A DNA stretch of 64,000 nt from positions 26,804,494 through 26,868,493 of the forward strand of contig OZ024729.1 in NCBI GenBank assembly GCA_964016875.1, written 5' to 3'. The notes under the pieces are model-generated. The model was not told where the DNA came from, searched no databases, and saw only the letters and a program-made list of their open reading frames with translations. Position 1 is the first letter of the stretch; each line of letters starts with the position of its first letter. Position numbers and translations under genes: made by a program. This document shows positions 42,066 through 53,006 of this stretch, one piece after another. The stretch is from Fallopia convolvulus (lineage: Eukaryota; Streptophyta; Magnoliopsida; Caryophyllales; Polygonaceae).

Positions 42066-44598
42066 TCACCAACTCTCTTGGTGAACTTTCTTCAAAGCCA
42101 AAAATTTGGCTTCTAGCGCATCATAATCAGGCAACTTTGGATGAACATGTCTAGGAGACGACAATGAATCACGCGTAGGGCTAAGGCTCGCCATTGGAAG
42201 TGAACACGCCCTACCTAATTCGATCTCTTCTCTTTCACCATCTCTCTTATCAGGCAAACTTGCCGCCCTCAAATAAGGAGGGCAGCGTCTTAATAAATCT
42301 TCGGGTTTCTCTTTTGGGATCCAAAACCGAAAACTATGAACAAGTCCATCAAGCTCACTAGCTCCTACTAAATTCGCCGCCTCGTGAACTTTCTTATCAT
42401 GCTTTCTTTGTTGAGGAGTTCCAATATAGTAAGCCTCATATCCAATATCATTATTGATAGGGTGCTTATTATAGTACTCCTTGGAGATTGATCTTACTCT
42501 ATGTCTTTTCCTAGCGGATTTCCTCTTAGAGGGGCTTTGCGACTTGAATATGAACATTCTCTGATCTTGCTCATCATCTTTTCTTGTAGGTGACTTGAAT
42601 TCCTCAATGTCATCAAGGTAAACCAATGATTGCTCTGACATTGAGCTTGTAGAAGAGGATTGGAGTGCAACGGAATATTCGCTCTTCTCGTGGTAAGATT
42701 AGGGTGATTGGATCAACAACTCTTTCTGCATCATATTTGTTGAGTGATGGAATTCAAAATCACTTGAATTCTGCTCGGTTTCTTTGGTGTCATTGTGTTT
42801 ATCAACCTGAATATTAGCACCACAAAGTTAATGTTATGACAAGATTTAATGTTCTAGGACGAACAAAAAGGCTATGTTAGACGAAAACGGACACAGATAC
42901 ATGAAGCAAACATGACTAAATGTATAAATTCCATAATTTTACACTAGAAAATGGTTTCCTTGGTAATATAGGAAAAATGTACCTTGGAAAGTTGTTGTTT
43001 TGGAGAAGATTTGTATTCAATAGCAAGGAGGCCTGGTTGGAAGAGGCATTCTCGGATTATTTCGTCTAGCAACTTGTTCTTCGCGTAGTCAGACACCGAG
43101 CTCATGGACAACTTCTCTATCATCTGTGCATTGATTTCACAATACAAATTCCCAGAAGAATGAAAAATAGTTCAGTAGCTGTGTAAGCAAGCCTAATCTA
43201 CATATTAACTGTAAAAAAATAACAGTCAAAATCTTATAAGATAACAGAAGTTAAAAGCACAAACATCTGAATGTTAGTATGTTACTTTACTTTATTACAC
43301 AGTTGTATTGCTCGCCGAGATCACTTTGATAGACTGATATAAACCCAGATTCTAGTTTCGCAAGATCAAACAAGCAAAGGGAATTACTGAAATCGAGCAA
43401 ACGAAAACAAATGAACACAACAAGTTGGTGACCCTCAACAAATGAACAAGTTGCTTGCCGAGACGAGATCTGTTGTGGGTCTAGATGTACGCACCGCCTT
43501 TGAATATTTGAATGTTAAGCAGTCTAAATAAAAGCTCCCTAATTTTTGGGCCTCAAACTAACTGACTATGTGAAATAGCCTAACTGCCCAAGTTAAATGA
43601 CATTGATTTTAAAAGGTAAAACAGTAAACTACAGGTCCAATTCCAATTGTAGAAAAACATAACTCCCCACTAAATTTGAAGCCACCCACTATGGTCAAAC
43701 GTGGAGAAAAATTGGGCAACACACACAGAGTTCAAAACCTAATAATTCTTGTGGTAGATTTCTATCACTTAATTTCAACAACTGACAGATTAAGTAGTCA
43801 TTCTTGCAAGTTCTGAACTCTTTCATGTATGTCACAATTAGCCATTAGGCTGCTCAACTACACAAACCAAAAAAGAAAAAAGAAAAGGGAAATACCTGGA
43901 CATTGACTTGGTTTCCCGGGAGCAACTCAACTGCAGACGTGGCAAACTGCTGACCGTACCTCTCTCCAAACAGCTTTCTGATGACTTGCAATTCAGGCAT
44001 GTTCCCGAGCCTTGCTGACGCGAAAACGAGACTCGAAACGGCCTCGCTTATGTCGTTTGGACAATCCCTGAACACAATTGAAATCAAAATCACATTTTTT
44101 TTACCATTCCAAAATTCACCCTGAAATTGAGGTAAAAAAACAAAACTTGTGTTTTCGGATGTAGGAGAGCTTCATCAACGCAAACTCGCAGAAATTGTCG
44201 AGCAATTCGTACACTTCCTTCATGTTCTCGTCCATGTAGAGCTGATCCAACTGCAAAATAGTGTTCATCAATCAGTATAATTCAAAAGGAAAGAAATAGA
44301 TTTAATCTTTATAAAGGCAATTTGTACAGTACTCTGCTAAAGGCGATTTGGTCATGGCCGTTTCTCAAGAGCTGAGCAATATCCTCTCTCAATTGCTTGA
44401 CAATGGCGGTTCTCTTGCTCCTCAGAAGCTTCAATCGACATTGCACCTTCTTGATCAGCTTCTTACTGGACACAAAATTCGAAAAACCAGAGAAATTAAG
44501 TAAATCAAATTTGGGGCAAATTTAATGCTCTGTTTTTTTTAACTTTTTTGGAATTACCATTTCGAAGCCTTTCTCCATCCAAACAAACCGCCGAACAT
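42066..44598 (-). CDS. IST1-like protein (regulator of Vps4 activity, ESCRT pathway)
   Basis: Six exons with GT-AG introns fit one frame: 44598-44558, 44465-44333, 44250-44147, 44067-43896, 43123-42983 and 42806-42066. The protein starts MFGGLFGWRKASKCKKLI. The Ist1 domain fills about residues 1-185, with KRTAIVKQLREDIAQLL, DQLYMDENMKEVYELLDNF, CPNDISEAVSSLVFASARL and MPELQVIRKLFGERYGQ. In this family the domain binds ESCRT-III (CHMP/DID2) and Vps4/LIP5 and modulates multivesicular body sorting at endosomes. The last exon has a TAA at 42699-42701 (codon 233). The same frame continues open for another 210 codons to HQESW, with basic and Ser/Pro-rich segments. So either the C-terminal half was lost by one mutation, or a small intron I cannot see removes it. 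The domain itself is intact. Confidence 0.85.
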
Positions 44599-44739
44599 GA
44601 TTGCACTTGCAATTGAGACGTGAGAGTAATATAGGGCTAATTGTTGTGGATTAAGCTGGTAAATCAGTGAAAAGTGTTGATCTTGTAAAGGAGAGAAAAA
44701 CAGAGACCGGTGAACAAAGCTGTTAAAATGGAAAAACAA

Positions 44740-44757
44740 GATCAAGCTATATAAAAG
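44740..44757 (-). promoter_or_regulatory. Candidate TATA box of the IST1-like gene
   Basis: The minus strand reads CCCTTTTATATAGC about 150 bases before the ATG at 44598. The spacing suits a plant TATA box with a leader of roughly 100-120 bases. Only the motif supports it. Confidence 0.4.
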
Positions 44758-45102
44758 GGTAGTAAAGAAAGTAATTAATAATTAATAATGTTAACTACTT
44801 TTGTTAATTAAGATTCGGGTTCCCACTTCCCACCATGCAAATAATCTCCACTTTAATTTTAATTTCCCCACTTCGCCCGTTCGCCGTGTTATTCTCTTAA
44901 GTGCTAATCATGTAACTAATCGTTAGTTAATTTTACTGTCAACTGCAATTTACTTTACTGTCAACTGTAATTTACCCACCTTTAATTGTACGGAAATTGA
45001 CTAACTAGAAAATTGTTTTGAGTAGAGAAAACGAAAACAATTACAGTAGGTGAAAAACCCTAATTAATCAGTTAACTAACTGATTAATAAATGATTATCC
45101 CA
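44758..45102. other. Upstream intergenic region of the IST1-like gene
   Basis: AT-rich, without frames. A 23-base phrase, TTTACTGTCAACTG plus CAATTTAC or TAATTTAC, is duplicated side by side at about 44930-44977. Nothing else is recognised. Confidence 0.4.
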
Positions 45103-46112
45103 TCTACCCTAGTAGAAATATAAAGCAAAAACCAAGTCTTTGTAAAAATTTGAGCCACATGGTAAATTAAAAATATTTTTTAATTTTTTATTTCTCATTT
45201 TCAATCCACTTTTACCTTAACCACTTCCCCACTATCTCAAAAATTACCATCCACTCTTTTCTTCTAAACAAATTAAAAGAAAAAATTATAAAAAATTTTC
45301 ACTCAATAAAATAGTTCATTAAAATAGAAAAAATTGGAAAATATTCACATCACTCAATAAAATAGTTCATTAAAATAGAAAAAATTGGATAGAGACATAG
45401 AGTCAATGATAATAAAATAAATATTTAAATTATCTTTGCCTTTTATATATTTATGGATAGAAATTTACATTATCTTTTACAATATTGACAATGAATCAAT
45501 GATCTATTTATGTAAAAAAAATTAAATTTTGAATTCTTATTTAAAAACATAGAAATTTACTTTATCTTATAAAAGATTTGCAATTATGTATTTATGCAAA
45601 ATTTCTTTATAAAACGAATTATGATTAAAAATTTGATAAAAACTTTGCCTAAAATCAAATTTGATAAAATATTTTTAAAAATCTAATTTTTATAAAAAAT
45701 GATATAAATATAAATATATTCCATTTTTTAGAATTATAAAAATGACATGAAAAAAATATATGTCACTAATATTAGAATATTCACATGATTTGTTTAAATT
45801 TAATTGTATTTTTTTATTGGTGATATTCCGTAAGATTTGAATTTGACAATTTTATTAATAAAATAAATTCTCCAATATTAAAATTCTTTTTTATTTAATA
45901 TCCAATTTCAATTTTGATATTTATGACAATAAAATTGTACATTTTAAAAGAATAAAGAACTTTTATTGATCTACAATGATAATATAATTATTTTATCAAA
46001 ATTGGTCATCTATAAAAATAAAATTTTCCTAAAAAATTAATCATAATAATTTTTTTTCTAAAATATTAGATAAGAGATAGGTAAAGTATTTTATATAAAG
46101 ATAGAATAAAGA

Positions 46113-46820
46113 TCTATAACTATATATTAAAGATGTCCCTTTTCGAGCCACCAGAACGATTCTGGCCCCACATCGTATTTACAAAATTAATTTTTATTCT
46201 TAATACTTTAACTTTTTCCTACTAAATTATTCTTCAACTATTTAAATTTATATTTAACATCAAAGAATTATTTATTTAGTATAACAATATCTTTTCAAAA
46301 CTTCCTTATACAAATATCTATAACTATATATTAAAGTTGAACCTTTTCGAGCCACTGAAACGATTCTGGCCCCACCTCATATTTAAGAAATTAATTTTTA
46401 TTTATTTTATTATAACTTCTTTATAATTAATTTTTTTAACTATTTAAATTTATCTCTAACATCAAACAAATATCTATTTATTATAACAATATCTTTTGAA
46501 AACTTCCTTATACAAGTATTTAAAATTAAAGATAAAATATTTAAAATATTTTAAAATAAATATAAATCTTTTAGCATAGATCTTTTGTCGAATTTATTTA
46601 TAGATATATAATAATAAAATATTTGATTAAAAAAATATACATTTTATGAGCAATAAATTAATCATATTGAAGTTTATATTATATTTTAATTAATTTACTT
46701 ATTAATATCCTATTTATAATGTCTATAAAATATCGAATCGTAGTCGTACATGACTACATGGTACGACGGGTAAAACTAATATCGAATCGTAGTCGTACAT
46801 GGTACGACGGGTAAAACTAG
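46113..46820 (+). mobile_element. Minimal Helitron split by a second Helitron of the same family
   Basis: It starts A|TCTATAACTATATATTAAAG at 46113 and its 204-base 5' part ends at 46316. Its 3' part is 46780-46820, with hairpin GTCGTAC-ATG-GTACGAC and end AACTAG followed by T. Without the inner copy it is only about 245 bp, which would be a very short Helitron. Confidence 0.65.
46317..46779 (+). mobile_element. Inner Helitron copy, 463 bp
   Basis: It starts TCTATAACTATATATTAAAG after an A (46316) and ends with GTACGACGGGTAAAACTAA, followed by T at 46780, which fits the A|TC...CTRR|T insertion rule. The 3' hairpin region contains an extra duplicated ATGACTAC. It carries the same CGAGCCAC...CGATTCTGGCCCCAC phrase as the copies at 46113 and 48165. 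Confidence 0.75.
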
Positions 46821-47064
46821 TTAGAGTAAAAAATGTGCAATTCTCTTCAACTCTGACTCTCCAAAACCAATTTTTTTTCTTGAAATTTATAGTTTTTCAA
46901 TTAAACCATAAATGTTAATGAATATTAGTTTTGACTCTGTATTTTTCTAAGAAAAATAAATAAATACATAATAAAAATGTATACTTTTTAACTATTTATT
47001 TATATTTAATAAAACATCCGTACAAGGTACGGGCCCTTACACTAGTAGGATACTATGTATTACA

Positions 47065-48164
47065 CTAGTTATATCATGCACGACTACATGAATTTAATAC
47101 TTATTTATTTAATAAATAGGATTTTAATTTAATTTAAAAAAATAAAAATAACTTCTTTATTAGAAAAAACATATATAAAATTTTACAATTGTTATAATGT
47201 GTTATGGAACCAAAATCATTAAGGTGAGCCCAATATGATTTTGATGGCTTAATGATAATTTATTTATGGAAACATATAAATAAAATTATTTTAATTAGAA
47301 TAATTTAAAATTTAAAATCTTTTACAAAATAGATAAAAAGAAAAAAAAATGTGTATTCTTATAATTTTTAATCAAATTCAATTCCTTAAAATATTTTAAG
47401 TAAAAAGTTTTAAACATAATTAATAAGAAAAGATGAAAAAAATGATTTCAATTTATCTTATTTTTATATTATCCTAAAATAATGTCAACATACATAATTG
47501 CCAAAATACAAAATCTTAGGTGGCTTAACGTGGGAATGACACGTAGCAAAATCCTAGGTGGCAAAAACCTCAAATATATTTTTTATCCAATAGTAATACA
47601 CTTAAAAATTAAATGAAAATATAATACCAAAATGGAGAATATATTACAAAACTAAAATATAGAAGATAATATCTAAGGAAAAAATAAAAAAATATTTAAA
47701 CATGTCTTTTCAATTCATTCTAACAACTATTTTAGATAATCAAAAATTTGTCATGATTTTTAGTTTTTAAAAGATTTTACAAAAAGTGTATAATATATAT
47801 TCTTTCCTATTTTGATACATAAAAATAGTTATTTTTGAAATTCGATATTATATCTAATTTGACATTCTAATATAATAATTATATGTTATATATACGATTT
47901 TTAATTAGTTTGATTTGGTTTTAATTATTTAGTTGATATATTGTATTTTTTCCTTTTTAGGGTAAAGATTTTGGGGCTAATTTGATATATATTTTTAATT
48001 CCTAATTGGAACATTTAGATATTTAGAGTAAAAAATATAATTAGATAATGATTTCTCTAATAAATAAATTATTTTTTATTTTTATATTAAATTAAAATAC
48101 TATTTATTTAATAAATTAAGTATTAAATTCATATAGTCGTGCATGGCAAGACGGGTATAACTAG
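47065..48164. mobile_element. Segment bounded by two inverted Helitron 3' ends
   Basis: The left end reads ACTAGTTATATCATGCACGAC. The right end is its near inverse, GTCGTGCATGG...ATAACTAGT ending at 48164, and the similarity continues inward for about 90 bases on both sides (ATGAATTTAATACTTA). Helitrons normally lack inverted repeats, so this is a composite of two 3' ends or a foldback derivative. The interior is AT-rich without genes. Confidence 0.5.
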
Positions 48165-48429
48165 TCTATAACTATATATTAAAATTGTACTTTTTCGAGC
48201 CACCATAACAATTCTGGCCCCACCTTATATTTAAGAACATGATATCAATTTCTATTATTATAACTTATTTCTATTAAATTATTTTTTAACTATTTAAATT
48301 ATCTCGGCTCTAACATCAAAAAAATATCTATTTAGTACAACAATATCTTTTGAAAGCTTCCTTATACAAGTGTTTGATAATCTCTAAATTTACTTACATG
48401 GAAAGTAATAAAATATGAATAATATAATA

Positions 48430-48612
48430 TCGGTTTTCTATCCTATGCCCTAAGGGCATAGGTTAAGAATTCTAATATGGGAAACTAAAACCCTAATAGG
48501 AAACTAATAAACCCTATGGAAAAAATAATTAAATCTTAATAAATACAATAACAAGATAAATTACCATTTTTAGTCTCTTAACCTATGCCCTAAGGGCATA
48601 GGTTAGAAAAAT
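48430..48612. mobile_element. Small palindromic MITE-like element
   Basis: About 180 bp with terminal inverted repeats of roughly 40 bp (ATCGGTTTTCTAT... / ...AGAAAAATCGAT). Each repeat contains the 21-bp palindrome made of CCTATGCCCT, A and AGGGCATAGG (about 48443-48463 and 48583-48603). The interior has no gene. No clean target duplication could be fixed. Confidence 0.55.
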
Positions 48613-48737
48613 CGATATAATATTTAATCTTATCTAATCTTTACTTTGTCAAACCACAAAATGAGTTTGGTCCCATATTAAAATAAATTAATTAAATTTT
48701 AAATATTTTATATAATTAAATTATCCTTATCTTTCAT

Positions 48738-49192
48738 TAGAGCTGTCAAAAGCTGACCCGACCCGAAAAATCGACCGAAACCGCCCGAAAAATTTAGGGT
48801 CAAGACCCGAAAATTTGAACCCGAAGCCCAAAATAAACCGAACCCGATAGACTTGAAACTGTTGGGTTCAAACCCGAAAATACCGTTGGGTTGACCCAAT
48901 TTGTTATATTTTAAGAATATATAATATATTTAGAAAATTATAATATATTTTATTATTAAAATATATAAAAATAATAGATTTATTATTAAATATCATTTTT
49001 TAAATAAAAAATATTTTAATAATTGTAAAAAAACCAATTTTCTTGACTTGTTAGGTCGACCCGACCCGCCCGACAACCCGCAATGACCCGACCCGATTTG
49101 ACTGGTGACCCGTTACGACCCGAACCCGATTCAACCCGAACCCGAATTAACCGAACCCGAACCCGACCTGACCGACCCGTTTGACACCCCTA
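48738..49192. mobile_element. hAT-type MITE rich in GACCCGA repeats
   Basis: 455 bp with terminal repeats TAGAGCTGTCAAA and TTTGACACCCCTA. The 8-bp target duplication TCTTTCAT (48730-48737 and 49193-49200) is exact and typical for hAT elements. Both ends are built of CCCGA/GACCCG repeats. A 63-codon frame on the minus strand is only a translation of these. Confidence 0.88.
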
Positions 49193-49366
49193 TCTTTCAT
49201 ACTTTATTATATCTTATTTATTAAGTTAACTATTATTTTTTAAATTCATATCTCTTCCATATTTGAAATATAAATTTTTTATTCAAAATTTATCTTCTTT
49301 TTTTAATTAAATATCTATGAAATATCATCAAGGAAAAAGATAAATGTAATTATTTTATCTTAATAA

Positions 49367-52300
49367 TGTAACACCCCTATTTTACAACATTGGGTATTAC
49401 CGACAATGACCTCGGATTTTACCGTCCAAAGTCACCCAAGGGTTTTAGAATGATATTGAACTCATAAAATGCGGAAAATTAACATAATTTATAAAATTTA
49501 AAGGGTGCTCTCGAAGGAGACTTTGTTCATACAAACCTTCGTTACAATACCTTAACAACAAAGAAGTTTGTTAACGGAAATCATAAAAGCTTGTTCTTGC
49601 ACATAAAATGAAATAAACCCAAAAGTACGGAAATACATCTTTGCGATTCTTGCCTCCCTTCGTCTTCACTTATGCCTTGTTCGGGTTCCTAGATTCTGAC
49701 ATAATTCGCGAGGGGCGAGAATATGTCAGGCAAACATGCGGAAAAGAAGAATTAGTCTAAGAGACTAAGCATGCGGGAACGGAACTTCTCAAGGGTAATT
49801 TGGTAATTTATAATATTCGAGAGAGATATTATCGGGATGTGTTTCAAGGTATAGAACTTTATGTGGGGCTTAACGGAACGAAGTAGAGCGTATCTCAAGC
49901 GGAGATATCTCGTTAATCGAGAGAAGAGCTACGAGATTGTAGACTTCTTTTAGAGTAGAAAGTTTGTTGGGAACGTTATTAATTCATGCAAGTTTAAAAG
50001 CCTCTCGCGCCCTGAGCGGACCGAGAGCCGGATCGATTATTTGAGTCCGGTCCGGTTTTGATATCTTTTAAATGTGCATTGGCACTTATCTTATATCGTG
50101 ATGAAAATATCGATTACGTTAATGATTTTTACAGAGTGTGGGGGGCTTGCATGGCCCGAACCACTTAAGGGAAAACTCAGTTTCGACACTTAGCTACGGT
50201 GCCACTCATCCCTCCTTACAATCGGAGCGGACATGGATCATGATCCTGAAAGTCGTACTTTAAGCGCACAAGCATACGACTTAGTAAATTATATAGAGGC
50301 ATCGGGTTAATCCCGCGCCCCTCACTAGTTCGTTCGAACCGTTCTCTTAACGAGACCGTAAACAATCAAGGCCACAACAAGACTAGCATAATAGTCCTAT
50401 CAAATATTAAATAGCGGAATACGATAACAGTGGGGTCATTATATCTAACAATTGATAATCCTAGGTTCGTTTATTATTAGCAAACAAGTTGTTCCCAACA
50501 TCGAGAAATTTTACGGAACGAATATATTAAGGCTACAAGGAGAAATTCCACTTGCCTTTGCTTTTTACGATAGCGGGCTAGCGAGATAGCGGAAAACGTT
50601 GTTCACGACTTGGAACGGAAACTCGACCTATTGACACGGAATTTTATGAACGAGCTTTGATAAGAATTTTCTTTGAATTCTTTAAAAGTTTTGACATTCT
50701 CTTATATCTTCATTATAAGAGAATAGAATTCTAAATTATTATTCTAATAATTTAGGTGGAGCTAAATAAAATAATAATATTTTTTTAATTATTTTAACTT
50801 TGTAATATCCCTTTTTATTCCTTAAAATCCTTAGTTTTGTATTATTTATTACCCTTCTTGCAAAACCAAGTAATAGCTTACTTAAATTATTAAAATATTC
50901 CTTTATAATCTTAACTTGTTATTTTACTAATATAAATAAGCAAGGAATATCTTTATAAAAATCTTATAATATAGTTTTCATCATTACAAGAAATATAGTT
51001 ATTAATAAAGTCCTCTTAGGATTTGTAAAAAGTCTAAAATGCCCTTGTTGTTTAATAACTCATATAGTATTATTATAATATTATCTTTTATCAATAATAT
51101 CCATAACATTATTTATAATATTATCTTCTATCAAATTATAACATGATCTCATTAAAAACCTCATTTAAATATACAAGTAATATTAAGTAGAGATAATAAT
51201 ATTACTAGGCATCCTTTTTAGTATTTCCCATAATTAGGACTTTCTAGATAATTTATATAGTAAGCTTTCTATAAATATAGTATGATAATAAAATACTCCT
51301 ATTTACATAAATTCTCCCATATCTTTAGTTTATAAAAATAGTAGAATCATGTCTTAAAGCATTATTTCATAATCAAAAGCATATAATTATGATAACTTAG
51401 CTCAAGATATATTATCTTTTTCTATTTTAAATATCTTTTTATGCAAGGCAACTTTTAACAACTTAGCAATATTAATATCTTATTATATATCAAATTATTA
51501 TCTTATCTACCATAGTTATTAAATAAAACTTATATCTTTAAAATCTCTACACTTAGAGATATGCCATATTATAATATCTTTTTATATTCTTCAATAAGGT
51601 ATTCTTTAATAATCAAAAGCTACAAACTTTAAAATAATAACTTTATATAAAATACTTTTTATAGGAGTTCTTATTTTTATTTAATAAAATCATGTCTTGC
51701 AATCTATGTTATTAATTAAAATAAGAGATTATCTAGTATGCTTTACTTATTTGATTTATTTATTTCTACTAACAAAATCTTTTTAATAATGATCTAGTCT
51801 ATGTTAAAATCATTCTTATATTGGGCAATCTCTTTGAATTAATATTAACATGATTTAAGTAAATTAAATAAAATAAAAGGGATAAGATTATACCCTACTA
51901 TTGATTTCTGTATTACAGAACAATGGAGAAGCACGCAGGAGAGGGGCGGCGACACCAGGGGGCTTCGGCGGCGGCTCGGCAGGTCCTGGGCGGCGCGCTG
52001 GTGGTTCCGGCGGGCAGGGGTGGCCGATGGTGGTGTAAGGGAGGAGAAGGGGGAGCTTGAAGGTGCTCCAATGGTGTTTTTAAGGGAGGAAATTTAGAAT
52101 TTGGGAGGCTGATTTCTTTGGAATTGCTAGAGAGTAATTTGCTAGAAGAGAGGAGAAGAGATGAATGTGTGAATTTGAAGAAGAAAGGAGCCCTTTATAT
52201 AGGCAAGGGGAGGGGCTTGGTGATCCATGTCAATGGAGATGCACCAATGGAGAGGAGGAGGATGATCATCCATTGGGCACTAGTGTGCTTGTTTGAAGGT

Positions 52301-52856
52301 TGATGATGAATGATGTAGTTGTGCCATTCTTGCAAGCAAGGGAAATGGAGAAGGAGGCTCCATTGACATGCATTGGAGCAATATCAATTCAATGTCAATT
52401 CCATCAGACAAAGTTTGATGTCTTCTTAGAAGAAGAAGAAGAAGAAGAAGAAAAGAGTTTATTATTAAAAAGGTTGGGTAAAGAGAGTAGAAAGTCACAA
52501 TGGCTTAGCGGATTATGTGTGTGTGCGTGGGAGAGGAGATGCAAGAGGTCTCGGGTTCGAGTCCCGGCTCTTGCCTCCTTTTTATTAAATTTTCAATGTA
52601 TTTTTATTAGCTTGTTGTACCCTTTTTATTTAATAAAATCCAAAAATTATAAAGCATTATTTTTATTTAAATGCTTTTATTCTTTCATAACCCTTACAAT
52701 ACATATTTGAATTTATTTAATTAATTTACTTAAGAATCTCTTTTTAAAGAGAATAAGGTTTATAGTATTATATTATGAATTCTCTTTTATATGGAGAAAA
52801 GGATTATAAAAATTATATTATGGTTTTAAAAACCTTGGAATATTGCGGATATTACA
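49367..52856 (-). mobile_element. Solo LTR of 3490 bp (TGTAACACCCC type)
   Basis: It starts TGTAACACCCC and ends GCGGATATTACA, flanked by the exact 5-bp duplication AATAA (49362-49366 and 52857-52861). A minus-strand TATA box, CCTATATAAAGGGC (about 52190-52203), sets the sense strand as minus. No gag or pol is present. The frames at 51.9-52.5 kb are low-complexity and lie near a GC-rich patch and a (GAA)8 run at 52428-52453. The family is shared with the fragment at 19456. The length is large for an LTR of this type. Confidence 0.85.
52501..52585 (+). other. tRNA-like Pol III promoter motif inside the solo LTR
   Basis: A-box-like TGGCTTAGCGGA (52501-52512) and a perfect B box GGTTCGAGTCC (52554-52564) lie 42 bases apart, followed by a T run (52579-52583). 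Around the B box, GCAAGAG (52541-52547) pairs with CTCTTGC (52568-52574), with CGGG/CCCG nested inside. It is not a normal tRNA, because the acceptor-like stem closes next to the T arm and there is no 5' partner before the A box. Confidence 0.55.
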
Positions 52857-53006
52857 AATAATATATCTTCATTCATTTATATTGCTTAAAAAAAAAATTC
52901 TACGAGCAATAAATTACTTATATTATATTTTTATTTATTAATATCTTATTTATAATGTGTATAAAATACCGAATCGTAGTCGTACATGGTACGACGGTAC
53001 AACTAG

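Larger units (their letters stand above)
45103..47045 (+). mobile_element. Outer non-autonomous Helitron (end CACTAG)
   Basis: The proposed start is TCTACCCTAGTAG at 45103 after an A. The segment after it resembles the start of the Helitron at 53007. The 3' end is typical: stem CCGTAC (47018-47023), AAG loop, GTACGG (47027-47032), then CACTAG ending at 47045, followed by T. It carries the two nested Helitron copies at 46113-46820. No Rep/helicase coding is present, so it depended on another element. The 5' end is less certain than the 3' end. Confidence 0.5.
48165..53006 (+). mobile_element. Helitron with three later insertions
   Basis: It starts TCTATAACTATATATTAAAATTG directly after the CTAG of the preceding element, so the two are head to tail. 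It ends with hairpin GTCGTAC-ATG-GTACGAC and CAACTAG at 53006, then T. Removing the solo LTR (49367-52856 plus target duplication) leaves about 1.35 kb. The remaining ends match the copy at 46317. A palindromic MITE and a hAT MITE also lie within it. Confidence 0.7.

Noticed and set aside
52501..52575. A true tRNA gene
   Set aside because: The A and B boxes fit, but there is no 5' acceptor strand or anticodon arm that pairs; the stem closes around the T arm only.
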